Source: Aquamicrobium aerolatum DSM 21857 (GTDB taxonomy: Bacteria > Pseudomonadota > Alphaproteobacteria > Rhizobiales > Rhizobiaceae). Taken from it: a stretch of DNA of 64,000 nucleotides. The stretch covers positions 117,564 to 181,563 of the forward strand of contig NZ_FORF01000007.1 of the NCBI RefSeq assembly GCF_900113935.1. The letters run 5' to 3'. This document shows, piece after piece, positions 63,656 to 64,000 of the stretch. Made by a program: the position numbers and the translations under genes. The notes beneath the pieces were generated by a model. It saw nothing but the letters and a program-made list of their open reading frames with translations. It searched no databases and had not been told where the DNA came from. Numbering within the stretch: position 1 is the stretch's first letter; each line of letters starts with the position of its first letter.

Positions 63656-64000
63656 GACTCGTTGATCAGAGCCAGAAGATAACGGTAGCCGCGAGAGCGA
63701 TTGCGGAGAGGAAGGCCATTGGGCACCTGTCATAGCGCGTCGCGACACGCCGCCAGTCTTTGAGACGCCCGAACATTATCTCGATCCGGTTGCGCCGCTT
63801 GTAGCGGCGTTTGTCGTATTTGATGGCCTTGTTGCGGGATTTGCGACCCGGAATGCAGGGAGTGATCCCCTTGGCCTGTAAAGCGTCACGATACCAGTCG
63901 GCATCATAGCCACGGTCGGCCAGCAGCCATTTGGCCCTGGGAAGTTCATCAAGCAAGGCGGCAGCACCGGTGTAATCGCTGACCTGACCGGCTGTTATGA
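63656..64000 (-). mobile_element. IS5-family insertion sequence, one end inside window
   Basis: The right part of an insertion sequence runs off the window end. Its boundary lies near 63655, where the MFS sequence stops matching its family and a GACTCGTTGATCAGAGCC-type end begins, about ten bases before the transposase stop. The second end, inverted repeat and target duplication are not in view. Confidence 0.75.
63666..64000 (-). CDS. IS5-family transposase, C-terminal part
   Basis: About 110 codons of a DDE transposase of the IS5 group, probably the second frame of a two-frame IS427-type element. The second catalytic Asp lies in WLLADRGYDADW. The third catalytic residue, Glu, lies in the YKRRNRIEIMFGRLKDWRR stretch (the Y-(2)-R-(3)-E-(6)-K type signature). 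The gene continues past base 64000. It reads opposite to nothing else and cuts the MFS gene. Confidence 0.88.
   Translation of the reverse strand, partial: ITAGQVSDYTGAAALLDELPRAKWLLADRGYDADWYRDALQAKGITPCIPGRKSRNKAIKYDKRRYKRRNRIEIMFGRLKDWRRVATRYDRCPMAFLSAIALAATVIFWL

Noticed and set aside
1..64000. tRNA, rRNA, riboswitch and replication-origin signals
   Set aside because: Reading the intergenic stretches I found no cloverleaf-forming sequence, rRNA-like block, known riboswitch core or iteron array. All gaps are under about 300 bases.

Overview
The window looks like chromosomal DNA of an alphaproteobacterium of the order Hyphomicrobiales (Rhizobiales), most likely close to Phyllobacteriaceae/Mesorhizobium. 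This rests on the high-GC coding sequence, an NdvA/NdvB (ChvA/ChvB) cyclic beta-1,2-glucan pair, a malic enzyme fused to a phosphotransacetylase domain, succinylase-type DapD, many Liv- and TRAP-type importers, and intergenic palindromic repeats of the rhizobial mosaic kind. No rRNA, tRNA or CRISPR array was found. No gene-free stretch exceeds about 300 bases once starts are refined.

Region 1 (1-25.3 kb) is mainly conserved core: the 3' end of bacterioferritin, the glucan exporter NdvA, the 2,826-residue glucan synthase NdvB, MaeB, MutS, a small DUF805 membrane protein, DapD, a LOG-family protein, a HAD pyrimidine 5'-nucleotidase, a membrane-anchored diguanylate cyclase, an EamA transporter, ArgB, an amidase and a MATE exporter. 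A frameshifted acyltransferase-3 gene (25.3-26.3 kb) and a short orphan reading frame mark the border to accessory DNA.

Region 2 (26.5-44.8 kb) is a catabolic island. A Liv-type ABC importer with two receptor genes runs on the minus strand. A TetR regulator is divergent from it, and a palindrome that may be its operator lies between them. On the plus strand follows a possible operon of a TRAP importer (DctP, DctQ, DctM), a cyclase-family hydrolase, an SMP-30-type lactonase, a beta-keto acid cleavage enzyme (BKACE) and an atypical SDR. I know of no described pathway with this exact set. A class V aminotransferase, an AsnC regulator and kbl-tdh (threonine to glycine plus acetyl-CoA) complete the island. 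This Tdh lacks all four structural-zinc cysteines.

Region 3 (44.8-53.7 kb) encodes envelope and signalling functions: an LprI-like protein, a translationally coupled operon (integral membrane protein, von Willebrand A protein with four 88-residue repeats, SH3-like exported protein, lipoprotein), a three-gene sensory operon (exported cysteine-free molybdopterin-fold protein, PAS histidine kinase, LuxR-type response regulator) and a MOSC protein.

Region 4 (53.7-62.0 kb) resembles a hydroxycinnamate regulon. It has a feruloyl/coumaroyl-CoA ligase, a divergent crotonase, a MarR regulator, and a second Liv-type importer with a fused permease-ATPase. A palindrome sits between ligase and crotonase. 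The organisation recalls couAB/couR and the CouPSTU importer of Rhodopseudomonas palustris. The window ends with CsaA and an MFS gene whose 5' end is cut off by an IS5-family element running off the edge.
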